Assembly: GCA_024336345.1 (NCBI GenBank)
Contig: JANFOG010000010.1
Coordinates: forward strand, 1,550,001 to 1,614,000
From: Mariannaea sp. PMI_226
Taxonomy: Eukaryota; Ascomycota; Sordariomycetes; Hypocreales; Nectriaceae
Direction: 5' to 3'
DNA: 64,000 bases
Each line of letters begins with the position of its first letter. The first letter of the stretch is position 1. Shown here in pieces: positions 37,341 to 48,546 of the stretch. The notes under the pieces are model-generated. The model did no database searches. It saw only the letters and a list, made by a program, of their open reading frames with translations, and was not told the origin of the DNA. Both the position numbers and the translations under genes were made by a program.

Positions 37341-39500
37341 ATGCCTGAGCCACAGCCGACGGACCCGAGCCAGCCTCCTGATGACAGGCCGGAGGCGCAA
37401 GAGTCGCGGAAGCGCTCGAGAATTCTGTCATCAGATGCTCGGTACCCGCGAAAGAGGAGTCTGAAAGCCTGTCATGTATGTCGAGCAAGGAAGACTAAGT
37501 GTGATAATGTACGGCCTACTTGTGGGTTCTGTGCCTCTATCAACATCTCGTGCTCATACGATGATGTTGAGAAAGATCATTCTACGTAAGTTCGCTTTGG
37601 GCCGCTCGTAATCCCGATTCCTGTACACTCATGTAATTCTGCTAGATTCGATCCTGCGAGCTTAGAGATTCTTCGCCAGTTGGGCCAGATACGGGATTCC
37701 CAGGATGATCTAGTACACATTATTCGCTCAGTTGCCGCATCGCAGTCACAGCCTGCTGTCTCGACTCAGGCCCCCTCTGCAAACTCTCACATCCAGGGCC
37801 GTGGCGTTAATGGCACTCTCAGTTGGGATATTGGCTGTGGTGCACAGCACCAGCATGACCTCCTGCCCCACGACTGGTTCGGACAGCAACCAGACTCGGC
37901 ATCAACGACTCCAGTTGCCTCAACAAGTGTTGCGGCGGTTCAGTGGTTTGACCTCTTAGCCAAGGATGCATCTCGTGTCGCGTTTCAAGAAGCAGATGCT
38001 CCTCCCGGCCTCGAAGGAGGCTTTCTAGATCCATTTAATGGTCAATACGAGGATGATACAACGCCATTACAGCGTGCAACGAAGATAATTGATGGCCAAC
38101 CACTGGTAGGAGACCTAATCGGTGAAGCCAGCCGGGAAAACGATATGTGGCAAGCATCGGAGAGCATCTCATTGCTTGAGCGAGAGCAGATATTGTTCGA
38201 GAACTTTTTACATCGGATATGCCCATGGGTACGTTTCCAAACTTGGCTCATGCAACAGACATACTCCTCTAGGTGGCGCTTCTGATGGTTACTCCCGCAG
38301 CTTGATCTATTTGACACCGATCGGACATTTTCGACCATAGTGCCACGCCTTGCCGCCCGCAATGCAGGTTTGTTAAACGCAATTCTGGCTCTCTCATGTT
38401 ACCACCAATCGCTCGACGAAAGTGTCCCTGTGGGAGAGCGTGCGGACCAGAACAGTGCGCTTCAATACTACTACCAGACTCTACACTATGTCCAAAAGGC
38501 CATGCGTTATTCGACATATCAGCATAGCCCCGAGCTGATAGCAACGACTCTCATCATTTCCACCTATGAGATGTTTCGAGGGTCTCGAAAAGACTGGGAG
38601 CAGCATCTTCAGGGCGTGTTTTGGATTCTCCGATCGCGACAGATTGAAGTGGAAACGTCGAGCCTCGAAAGCACATCTTGGTGGGCCTGGCTACTTCAAG
38701 ACATCTGGGTGGCCTTTCGGGAGAGACGCCGTACGTATAGCACATGGACACCTAAGAAGCCATACTCTGAACTCAGTAGTTACGAATTGGCTTCGAGAGC
38801 AGTCTGGATTCTTGCGCAAGTGATAAATTTCTGTGCGATTGACCCATCCGCAGAAGAAACGGAAGGCATGTTTTTAGGGAGGCTGGGATGGGCAAAGGCA
38901 CTCAAAAAGATGCTGCATGAATGGAAATCATATCTGACAATTGAGTTCTCTGAGCTGCCTGCAATGGCTCGTCAAAGAACTGAAGTATTTCAACCCCGTT
39001 TGATACACCCCCAGTGCTTTGGTAAATATATACTGCCTCCCCTCTTCCCCTTCTTAGCTCGATTAATACCCATGATGATTGAGGGCTAAGATTGGCTGCA
39101 GGTTTGGCTATGCAGATTCATCATGTCTCTCGAATACTCGTATATGCTCATGAGCCAAGCTCTGGCGGCATGGAGAACTTCATGAACCGACAAAAAACGA
39201 TTCGTGAGAGTGTGGAAGTTGTCTGCGGCATTGGTACGACCATTACAGATGACGCGTCGAGTATGCTGTCTTCACAGTGCATTTTTATCGGTAAGTGCTT
39301 CGCGCTGGGTTGCGTATCACGGTATTGACGTCGAGGCCATTGTAGCTGGCATGTTTTTGCAGGATCCTCGGCAGAGACTTCGTGTACTTGAAATGTTGGA
39401 CTCATGTCGGAACAGGTGTAGATGGCCAACCCCTTCCCTCGGGTCTGAACTAAAGGACATTTGGGCAAGCTCTGAAAAATCTGTCGGAAACCTATCATGA
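37341..39500 (+). CDS. Zn2Cys6 transcription factor
   Basis: A complete zinc-cluster regulator of 630 residues. Exons 37341-37585, 37646-38228, 38301-39021, 39102-39290 and 39346-39500 join in frame with GT-AG introns. The binuclear zinc cluster has Cys44, 47, 54, 61, 64 and 71 with spacing C-x2-C-x6-C-x6-C-x2-C-x6-C, preceded by a basic region (RYPRKRSLKAC). The rest is the Fungal_trans_2 (ARCA-like) domain, with SLLEREQILFENFLHRICPW, then LLNAILALSCYH and QHLQGVFWILRSRQ. It probably binds CGG-type sites and controls neighbouring genes: it lies between the oxidoreductase and the transporter. The last exon is short and assigned from frame and splice sites. Confidence 0.92.
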
Positions 39501-40295
39501 CGAGCCAGATCAGTGGAATAGATAACTTGTGCGTGTTTTGTGCGCATAAAACGAGTGCACATTGGGTATTATTTAACTAGCCGTGGCATTCGCGTATTTA
39601 GCTTGCATTTGAAAAGTTATTCAATCAGGTACAACACGAGATCAGAAAGTAATACAATTTTTTGGCGATCATTTTCATAACGAGAGTACAACTATTGTTG
39701 TTGGATAGCAGGCGCTGGTGTTTTGAGATACCTCTCATTTTTGATGAAGTCTGAGTGCGAGAAACAAGCAAAAAAGGAACATGGCATCCATTAAATGAGC
39801 CTAGCATCTTGTCAGACATGCGAAATCATCAGCTTAAGCCCTTCTGTTCTGACACGAACGGTTAGCACTCACTTCATGTTTCTGTTCTCCGTTGTTCGTT
39901 GCTCTCTCGCCACTTACCCGAGACTCCCCGCTTAGTGCGAGTAGTGGGACGTGAGACTGAAGCTAAGAACGCTCTAAACCAACTTCGCATGCGACACGAG
40001 TCACAACCGAGAGTCCCCGGTTGAGATTCTTACCCCAGATTCCAACCCCCTCCGCTACGACCCATAACTCATGTGACAGCCTGGGGGTTCCATGTTTGCG
40101 GACGTGACTGCAGATTTCCCCAGTTGACTGCATGATGTTGAGATTCTCGAATTGGTCAACAGCTGCAATACTTATACTACCATGACTTGCTGCACTTCTC
40201 ACAAATTCCCACGGCTACCCCCTTCGACACCCAACAATTCAATAGCTACTTGATTAGGAAGCACGACGCTGCATGATCCCCTGTGGTTGAAAAAA
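39501..40295. other. Promoter region of the transporter, no gene seen
   Basis: About 800 bases between the regulator stop and the transporter start. No coding or RNA feature is supported. Confidence 0.5.
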
Positions 40296-42485
40296 ATGGC
40301 GATCTACTCGATCCTCCGGCGGGTTGTCCGCAACGATGCCATTCGCGTTGACCCCCCAGAGATCTACAATTGGCGTGTACTTGCGCTGGCTGGCTCGGTA
40401 AGTGCAGTGCCATCGTTGTGCCACAAAGCCGCCAACATTGCTCATCTGGTCGATATGTAGGCATGCTTTGCCGGGGCGCTCTTCGGAGTTGACGCCGGAA
40501 TCATTGGTGGCGTAATTGTAATGCCCGATTTCAAAAGGTACTCTCTTATGTGCTGGGAGACTAGATCGTCTTCGACGCGGCTGTGAGTTAACTAGTCTAT
40601 TTGTTCATAGGGAATTTGGCTTCGAAAATCAGCCATCTAGCGCCGTGGCCAACCTTTCTGGCAATCTTGTTACCACTATGCAGGCTGGAGCCGTGGCGGG
40701 AGCCCTCATCTCCAGCCCCCTCGCCGACCGGAAGGGAAGAAAACCGGCTTTGCTTGCCGTTGCCATTACTGGCCTCATTGGGGGGCTTATGCAGGCGTTT
40801 TCCTATGGCCATCTTTCGGTCTTTTATATAGGAAGGTAAGAACTGTCGCATTGTTTCCGGCTCATACCCGTTGTCTTGCTAGCCGAATTACTCTACGTTG
40901 ACACTTTGACTCACCTTACCATCAGATTCATTGAAGGTCTTGGTCTCGGTGCTGGAACGATGCTTGCGCCAACTTATGTGTCTGAAAACTCGCCTCGAGC
41001 CATCCGCGGTTTCCTGGTCGGATTCTTCCAACTCCTCCTCGTCATGGGCGGTATGATGGCATATTTTGTGAATTATGGCTCATTGCTGCATCTCTCGGTG
41101 AGTGCTTTCAACCCGGCACAGTTTTACGATGTAATGTGACTAATAATATCTCTGGCTGGCCCTAGCCCATGGCTACCTGGATGGTTCCCTTAGCTTGCCA
41201 ATCCATATGCCCGACCCTATTATTCTTCAGCATGATCTTTTGTCCAGAATCTCCGCGATGGCTGGCGTCACAAGATCAGTGGGAGAAGGCTAGCGCTGTA
41301 TTATCAGACGTGCGACACCTTCCAGTCGAGCATCCATACATCCAACAAGAACTTCTTGAGCTACGAACTCAAATAGACCAAGAGAAAGCTGTGATGAAAG
41401 GGGCAGGGTTCTGGGACCTTCAGAAAGAATGCTGGACAGTCGCCTCAAACAGAAAGCGAGCATTGCTAACCATTGGGATGATAACGTTCCAGCAGTGGTC
41501 TGGAGTGAGTATTTCCCTTCTGTCTTTGTACTTTCCCTGATGCTCGACGTCCTTTTCATGAGACTAATAATGTGGGAACAACGATAAGACCGGCGCAATC
41601 AACTACTACGCACCCACAATCTTCAAGGACCTCGGTCTCTCAGCGACTAGCACGGCTCTTTTCGCTCAAGGCATCTATGGTATCGTCAAGGTGGTAACTT
41701 GCTTAATATTTGTGTTTTTCCTTGCCGACTCTCTTGGCCGTCGCCTGTCCTTAATGTGGAGCGGCGCCTTGCAAGGGTTTTGCATGTTCTTCTTGGGTTT
41801 TGTGAGTTGGCAATTTTCTGTCTGGCATTTGCACTTTTAACAAGCGTATGTAGTATGTTCGATTCGGGCCTAAGATTGGGGATAATGAGACCCCTCCTCC
41901 CACCGGTATCGCGGCTTTGGCCATGGTGTACATCTTTGCTGCAGCCTTTAATATGGGCTGGGGCCCAACCGGTAAGTTGAACCCGAATATAAGACTAGGC
42001 AATAAGCATGATGGCTTCGCTTTAGATGTATGCTGATTATTTTCCCTCAGCATGGATCTATGTTTCTGAAATACCGACGAATCGACTGAGAGCCTATAAT
42101 GTCGCGCTCGCAGCTCTTACACACTGGCTGCACAATTTGGCTGTGTCGAAGGCAACCCCGGTGATGCTGTTTTCGACGCCATATGGAGCGTATTTTATCT
42201 TTGGATCGCTCAATATCACTATGGCGATCCTTGCCTTTTGGATCCCTGAAACTAAAGGTGTAAGTGGTCTCTGCCCTTGCATGCTATGATGGCCAGTTCG
42301 GTCTTTAGCTCCACTTCAAAACTGACCACGCGCGTGCCTTGTAGGTCTCGTTAGAGCGAATGAACGAGATTTTCGGTGCAGCAGACATGTCTGATGTTGA
42401 TGACCTCGGCACCGCGGCAAAGCAGGCGGAGAAGATTGGTGAAGACTTGGAGGAAGTAGAATCAGCTCACGCACCCAAAGTCTAG
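40296..42485 (+). CDS. MFS sugar/quinate-type transporter
   Basis: A sugar porter of the major facilitator superfamily, closest by eye to the fungal quinate/sugar permease branch (QutD-like). Nine exons join in frame: 40296-40397, 40461-40537, 40611-40835, 40926-41097, 41166-41504, 41589-41801, 41854-41971, 42051-42259 and 42345-42485, for 531 residues and about 12 helices. Motifs: [13 protein letters not shown] at the N-terminus, [11 protein letters not shown] in helix 1, [12 protein letters not shown] (the D-R-K-G-R loop), [21 protein letters not shown], the PESPRWL motif, [17 protein letters not shown] in helix 7, [22 protein letters not shown] and PETKGVSLERM. All are sugar-porter signatures. 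It lies downstream of a zinc-cluster regulator. The transported substrate is uncertain: sugar, quinate or a related acid. Confidence 0.92.
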
Positions 42486-44492
42486 ATGGTGGAGTTTCGG
42501 GAGATCAAAGCAGTCAGACATTTTCGATTCACCACCGCTTCAGAGATTGCGGTTGGCTTTTTTAAAGTCTTGATTTTCTTCAGTTTGAGAGACAGCAGAT
42601 TCTGTTCGAGATATTTCATACTATTAACTAGCTGTAGGTCACTAGTCCTAAACATCGATTAGGAGAGCTAGAAGCCTGTAAGGTTTGCAATCCTAATTGG
42701 CATTATGTATAGTTTCCTATATATTCATTCCTGTACCAGAAAAAGTAGTAACGGTCTCAAGTTGAAATCTCTCAAGTGAACAAACACTCTCATCCGCATG
42801 ATTAAAATTGAGTAGCGGATTTTGCCTTATTGCTAATTTTATACGCTTTGGATATAGATTATCGCTGCAAATCCCAATAAAATACCAGCATCCATCAGGT
42901 CGATGGGGATGAAATTAGATGTGAAGATGCCGCATGAACGACCATTGCGGCGGGGCCATGAATAGTGTCGGCCTCAAGATGGAGCACAAATCGAGCTCCC
43001 TGAGGTGCGACGAGATGAGCCCTCAACAGGGCAGAGATTCGACTCCCCAGTCATTAGCATAAGGGACATCAAAAATGGATATCGCATGTCCATACTTCTG
43101 TGTGCTTTTCAGGTGATCTCAATGGAAGTCTAACGAGACGGCAGCAACTCGCGCGAATATGAAACATCGGGAGCTGATGTGTCGTTGCCATAATCTAGTA
43201 GTGGCGGCCATTTACGACCTGGGATACTGCCGTGGGAATGGAGAAACTGATCTTGTTTGACCGAGTCAGTAGAAGTCATATAATTCCATGTCGTAGATGC
43301 AGATTGTGAATCAACAAATACCAAGTGTTATGATGCAGCACGTGTTGCAGCATCTTTCAAAGGCTAAGATTGCCGTGTTTTATGGATCCCGCATCGTCAA
43401 TTAACGCCTTTCACATAACATTTGCATGGTCTGCTAAATTGGGCTATGGGATCGAACCATATGAGTTTTTGTTGTCGATTTACTGCATAAATTACGAAAA
43501 TCTTCTAGATAGGCTGACGCATTGTATTGAGCGACCACTTGCCAGACGTCTTCGTGACGTTTGTTTGGACACGGTCAGCATGGTCCTCCACGCATCTATG
43601 TAAATGGTTTCCAAAGTTCTTACATAACATTCGGAAGACGCACTCTGGCTACCAATTCCAAAACCGGCGTGCTTCTCTAAATCCGCATTGCAAACACGAA
43701 CCCTGGCACACATGAATACTCAGCAAGTATGCGGGGACGGCTTTGAGAAGATTACTACCGTATGTCCAAGGTCGTTTAAGTCCTCCACGAAAAACTATTT
43801 GAAGAGATTCAAAAATTCTTTAGGTTATACTGTCTTGCGCTTCAGAGTATGGTATTCATGGCATCGAAATCTATACTTATGATAGCGTGAGTTACCCAAT
43901 TCAACCATGCTTCAACACCGGTGGCTGTTTTTAATATCATAACGACGTGCATATAGCTTAGGTTAGTTAACTACGTATTCTTTATTGTTATGGCTTAATG
44001 ATTTACAAGTTGCATACAATTCACCCTTTGCAAAGTTCTCATTAAGCAAAACCATTTACTCGTGAAGCCCCTGCAAACCGCAGAGGAGCTCATGATTAGT
44101 TCCCTGCGAACCCTTGCAAACTACTATCGATCTTGTCTTCATTTCATGCAACGATCTACGTATATAGACTACTTACCTAACAGTTATCAATGATGGATAG
44201 TCTGAGTAGTTTTCAAAATAACTTGATTACCACAACATAATTATGCATTCCTACACCGAATGTCCGGTGACATACCTATCAAATATCTTTTGAGAAATGG
44301 AGACAGCTATTCTGCCAGACAAAAAAGTAATTTCAAGAGTCCCCCGCACCTCAAACCACAAGTCCACATCCGACCGGTATGAGTTTCCTATCTCCTTCAC
44401 GCAATCCATCTTCACCCAGCTATACTATACTTGGACGACCGAGTGAGCCAAGGCCAATCAAATACCCCTTGACTCTGTTTCTAAGTGTGCAG
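42486..44492. other. Intergenic, no gene seen
   Basis: Two kilobases of sequence between the transporter and the propeller protein, both ending in it. Only short frames, with no domains, tRNA or long repeat. Confidence 0.5.
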
Positions 44493-45473
44493 CTATAGGT
44501 GTATAGTTGCAAGTTTCCCTCCCCCAGTATAATTCCCGGTGACGAATTGCGCGAAACCCCCAGTGACAGAAACGACCAACTTGTGCCCAATCGCGCCCTT
44601 CGCCCATATGACTGCAGTCGGACCTAACAAGGCTGTACTATTTATTCCTCCGGCTATTGTTTCAGGCTCAGACCCGTAGGAGCACCTACTCACGAACCCA
44701 ATGCCGTTAATTGGATCTTGCTCTGCAATATAGACATCTCCATTCGAGTCATCGACAATGAAGTCGTCCACAGGCGTCTTAACCGCGACAATCTCAGAAT
44801 CTCCGTGCAACCGCGGTTCCCTTCCAGATGCCTTGATTCTGGCGACGATTTGTTGATTGGTGCTGCTGAAATAAAGATAACCCCGGGAAAGTTTAATGCC
44901 ATTCACGCCAAAGGCAACACCACCGACAGGGACCGGCTTCAATAATGGGTTGTCGAAATATTTGGTTAGCTGAAGCGTTTCTGTATTGAATCTATACACA
45001 AAACCACCTCTGCTGTCTGCAATCAGCACGTAAGGTGTGTTTGGCACAGCGATCATTCCATTCGGCTGGGCGATGTCTCCAAGAGGCGCAAGTTCTCTGA
45101 CGATTGGCCGGCCGCATTTCTCAAATGACAAACGGTGTATAGCGTAAGATCCGGGTACCGGGGCGAATGTCTCGAAGGAGAAATTGCCGGTAATGATAAA
45201 GTAGACATCTGGCGTAGACGAGGTGGTTATGCCACAAGCTCCGGTTGTGTTGCGGAAGGTATGTAACAGCCTCGGCTTCGACTTCGCAGCAGTGCCTACC
45301 TCGTAGATGTGTGGAAAAGTGTAGACTGTCGCAATTACAGAGCCTGAAGGTCGTAGGACGAGATTTTCGACCTCAGACCCGAGAGGGAAGGCTCCGCTAT
45401 CTGTGATGAGAAGTCCGTGAATACTCGTGAAAAGCAAGGCCAAATGGCATATCAAGAGTCTAGGTGTAATCAT
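44493..45473 (-). CDS. Secreted six-bladed beta-propeller (SMP-30/gluconolactonase-like) protein
   Basis: A single-exon protein of 326 residues with an N-terminal signal peptide (MITPRLLICHLALLFTSIHG). The mature part has repeated beta-blade motifs: NLVLRPSGSVIATVYT, IAQPNGMIAVPNTPYVLIAD, GGVAFGVNGIKLSRGYLYFS, TPVDDFIVDDSNGDVYIAE and LLGPTAVIWAK. These match the SMP-30/gluconolactonase/NHL-like fold. Fungal secreted members include uncharacterised proteins and the hetero-Diels-Alderases AsR5 and EupF, which catalyse cycloadditions in tropolone-type sesquiterpenoid pathways. The ATG at 45473 was chosen because it gives the signal peptide and lies about 75 bases after a TATA box; the longer open frame upstream covers promoter sequence. 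Enzymatic role is unknown and no core biosynthetic gene is present here. Confidence 0.85.
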   Translation of the reverse strand: MITPRLLICHLALLFTSIHGLLITDSGAFPLGSEVENLVLRPSGSVIATVYTFPHIYEVGTAAKSKPRLLHTFRNTTGACGITTSSTPDVYFIITGNFSFETFAPVPGSYAIHRLSFEKCGRPIVRELAPLGDIAQPNGMIAVPNTPYVLIADSRGGFVYRFNTETLQLTKYFDNPLLKPVPVGGVAFGVNGIKLSRGYLYFSSTNQQIVARIKASGREPRLHGDSEIVAVKTPVDDFIVDDSNGDVYIAEQDPINGIGFVSRCSYGSEPETIAGGINSTALLGPTAVIWAKGAIGHKLVVSVTGGFAQFVTGNYTGGGKLATIHL

Positions 45474-45547
45474 ATTGAAAGATAGTTTTATGACAAGGAC
45501 CTGCTCAGGGAATATTATTGTCTCCGTGGAAGAAAGGGAAACCTTCT

Positions 45548-45557
45548 CTTTTATATA
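45548..45557 (-). promoter_or_regulatory. TATA box of the propeller gene
   Basis: TATATAAAAG on the minus strand, 75-84 bases upstream of the ATG at 45473. Confidence 0.6.
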
Positions 45558-45714
45558 CATTGAGCTGGGCCAACGTGGTTTTGGTCTCGTCACGGTAACG
45601 AGTACTGCCTGACCCCACAGCGACGAGATTCATCATTTCCAGGGCAAGGAGCTCTACTTTGGAGTATAGTAGTAAGAGAAGCGCTGGACGTCATTAACCC
45701 AAGGATTGTTGCAT

Positions 45715-46170
45715 ATTAACTTGTTCCAGCACATTGCGCGAGTCACCTGGTCCACCAGCCTCAAGGGTTTCTTTCGGAATGGGGCTGGGGAACATAAGAA
45801 GTCTCTGCCTAGCGGCAAGAGACGTTCATCTTTTGCCGCAACAACAACCGTTTGATGTAGCACAATTCTTTATTTAATAATCCGTACAGTGTTCCTGCCA
45901 TAATCGTCCTAGGGGCTAACTTATTGTAGACCATTGCGCGAGTAACCTTGTCATAAGCCTCGAGCCCTCCAGCGCGAATGTGGCATGGGTCTGGTGTCCA
46001 ACGTCAGCCCTAGTCAATGGGCGAGTTACCCCAAAGACTACTATGCCGCGGCATACTATGGTTGCATTCATCCTTAATGTGGCGCAGTTATCCATCTACT
46101 CTAACAATGTCCAGTAATCACCTAAAGGCTAACTTATTATGGAACATTGCGCGAGTAACCCTGTCCTGCA
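45715..46170. repeat. Three-copy diverged direct repeat with ATTGCGCGAGT core
   Basis: The word ATTGCGCGAGT occurs at 45733-45743, 45933-45943 and 46146-46156, spaced 200 and 213 bases apart. Each copy is preceded at about 16 bases by a TTAAC/CTAACTT(A/G)TT block and followed by (A/C)ACC-TG-TC. Copies 2 and 3 also share upstream GGCTAACTTATT and AATC. The conserved block is 40-55 bases; copy 1 is the most diverged. Confidence 0.75.
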
Positions 46171-46360
46171 CTGCGCAAAGCTTCGCCTACCATTGGATAG
46201 CCAGGGCCAGAAGGAATCCGCATACATATAGGCCACCTTTCCATAGTTGTTTGTCCAAATTAGTGGTTTAAAATTCAAAAGTGTAAATGCTTGTTATCTA
46301 TGTCTGGTAAATTTGATGGCCGTGACCGGTTAACTAAACTCTTGCTGTAGCCTCATTAGT

Positions 46361-47873
46361 ATGGTCAATATTGCGGGACGGTCGAAAGGCTGCTCGAATT
46401 GCCGTAAACGGCGCGTTAAATGTGGTAAGCCCTCGCCTTCGTCAGAGCATAACCGTGGCGTGCAACTGACCTGATCGAGACGAGGAGCAACCTGTCTGCA
46501 GGCGATGTCAAAGGTGGAACTTTGAATGCGACGGCCCACGTGGCCTCACCATTATCCAGGAAGTAATCAAGAAGCCTCAGCCAAAGGACAGACAAGGCTC
46601 CAGGCTTGGCTTAGCAAAGAGGCACGATGCCTCACGCTCGGGATTGAATTCAGCACACGCCTCGCTACGGCCCTCGCTCCGGGTAGTAGGATTTGATGTC
46701 TACATCTGCTACACACGAGAGAATCTTCGCCGCGATGGGTTCATATTCACGGCAATACAAGGCATCAGGCCAGTCGATGTCACACTAACCCGGTCCAATG
46801 TGCCCGCTTGCCGAATATCGCATCAGGCCATCTTAAGCTTAGCGACGATTCTCTTTGGTACTCAGCACCAACAAAGTGACATCCTTGGACAAGGATACAA
46901 TATGTATGGGGATGCTCTGAGACAGCTCAATCAGGCACTAGGGGATACAACCCGCTACACCAGTGACGAAGTCATCGTTGCCGTTGCTGTGCTGGCCGTC
47001 ACCGAACTTCTGATGCCCTCGGGCCCAGAGAACTTCCTGCCACATATGTCTGGTCTGGAGAGACTGATTGCACTCCGTGATCCTTATTCTTTTTGGTCTC
47101 AACAAACCCCCGGCTTCCGTGAGGGCTTACGATTCATGATCCTCTATGCATCATTGCGGCTTAGGAGGTCATCAATATTTGCAGAGGCGGACTGGATGAA
47201 GGCCATTAGAGCAAACTTGTCAGAACACCAAATTCCAGAGCAAGAGCTTTATGACATTCTAGCATTCTGCACGGTACTAATCGCCGAACGTGACGTCATG
47301 ATGGCGAACTGGCACCTGGACGCCGCAGCATCTACACAAAAGCGGAATGAGTTGGAAGAACAAGGACATGCCCTGCTAGCTCAGCTGCATGACTGGAAAA
47401 TGCGGTGGGGTAATAATAAGCACCTCGAGCACTACCTCGAAATCTATACCACATCGAACTCCGCCCAAGGTCCGGAGGGTAATGACTTTGCCATCGTCAC
47501 ATTTATGCTACACAAACTGACGCTCATTCATGTTTTTCAAATCCTTGCGTCTATTCCTTCCAGCAATCTGACCACAGGTAGGGTATTGGGAGACAACGGT
47601 TCTGTAAGGATAACCGGCCAATTTACCAAAGAGGCATACCTGGCGGAGAAGCGTCAAGCGGCTCTAGAAGCTTGCCATTGGGTTCAGCATTATTTAAAGG
47701 GCAATCGCAGTTTGGATATGCACACTTCAACCGTGGTTCACTGGACAATCGGCATGATCTGGAGGGAACTTCGCAACGATGAATCCACTGAAGGCAACTG
47801 GTTAAGGGATTTCATGGGTCAAAAGGGTGACAAGCTACCGCGCGCGGGTTACAGTGAGCATATAGATGACTAG
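46361..47873 (+). CDS. Zn2Cys6 transcription factor
   Basis: A complete zinc-cluster regulator of 485 residues. Exon 1 (46361-46424) and exon 2 (46480-47873) join in frame across an intron (46425-46479) inside the zinc cluster, a common place in fungi. Cysteines 11, 14, 21, 28, 31 and 38 have spacing C-x2-C-x6-C-x6-C-x2-C-x6-C (GCSNCRKRRVKC, then VCRRCQRWNFEC). The rest resembles the Fungal_trans_2 (C6 sterol-regulator-like) domain, with the typical LSLATILFGTQHQ-like segment, MYGDALRQLNQAL, and HMSGLERLIALRDP. It is divergent from the propeller protein over a repeat-bearing promoter, so it may control that gene or itself. Confidence 0.9.
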
Positions 47874-48546
47874 GCCTTGCCTCCCGGGAAATGGTTTATG
47901 GATTATGTTACAGATGATAACAGCCATTCTAGGCCAGTAATCTCGGGCCAGGGATGGAATGACCTAAAAGAATTTAGAACTTCTGTAATGTAAAGTACCT
48001 ACCTTCGCATCTGAAGGGTAGTATTACCCTAAGGGTATGCGAGATCATGTTTTACCTATAGCTCATATAGCCCTTGTTTTCTGACAGTAGAGGTCAATTA
48101 GTCAAAATTCATCAATATCACCTTATAACACAAAATTACATCTAAGGGGGTATATAAATAAAAATAAATTAAACTAAACATATTATTATATAAATTCTAT
48201 GTAAAAGAATTATATTTTAATTATACATAACAATAATAATCTATAATAGTAATTAATTAATAAAATGTAAAAACATTAATTACCTATTTTATTTATTATT
48301 AAGAAATTTATTAAAATATATTAATATCGAATATATGAGCTTTGTTTATAGAGCGGCATAGATGAGTCTACCAGTATTTACGCTTTAGCAATGATGATGA
48401 TATTAGTAGCAAATTCGCTACGTGGCCTTTTTGCATTCTCGATATTTAAGGCTGACACAATTATCATTATTACAGCATCGACCTCAAGCCTAAACCCATG
48501 CTTGAAAACTGGACCCACATCTTCTAGATACGCCTCATATCCTGCT
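47874..48546. other. Intergenic with an AT-rich block
   Basis: Contains a strongly AT-rich segment at about 48100-48345, nearly free of G and C from 48150 onward. No coding feature is supported, although an in-frame ATG of the next gene occurs at 48391. Confidence 0.6.

Larger units (their letters stand above)
45474..46360. promoter_or_regulatory. Divergent promoter with three diverged repeat copies
   Basis: An 887-base interval separates the propeller gene (minus) and a zinc-cluster regulator (plus). It contains three copies of a partly conserved block and one clear TATA box for the propeller gene, listed separately. Confidence 0.55.

Noticed and set aside
43010..43070. A tRNA-like T-arm (GATTCGACTCC)
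   Set aside because: No matching acceptor, D or anticodon stems could be drawn around it.
45474..45593. Longer N-terminus for the propeller protein
   Set aside because: It would cover the TATA box and remove the signal peptide; the ATG at 45473 fits better.
48100..48345. Calling the AT-rich block a mitochondrial insert
   Set aside because: Composition alone is not evidence; no mitochondrial gene could be recognised.
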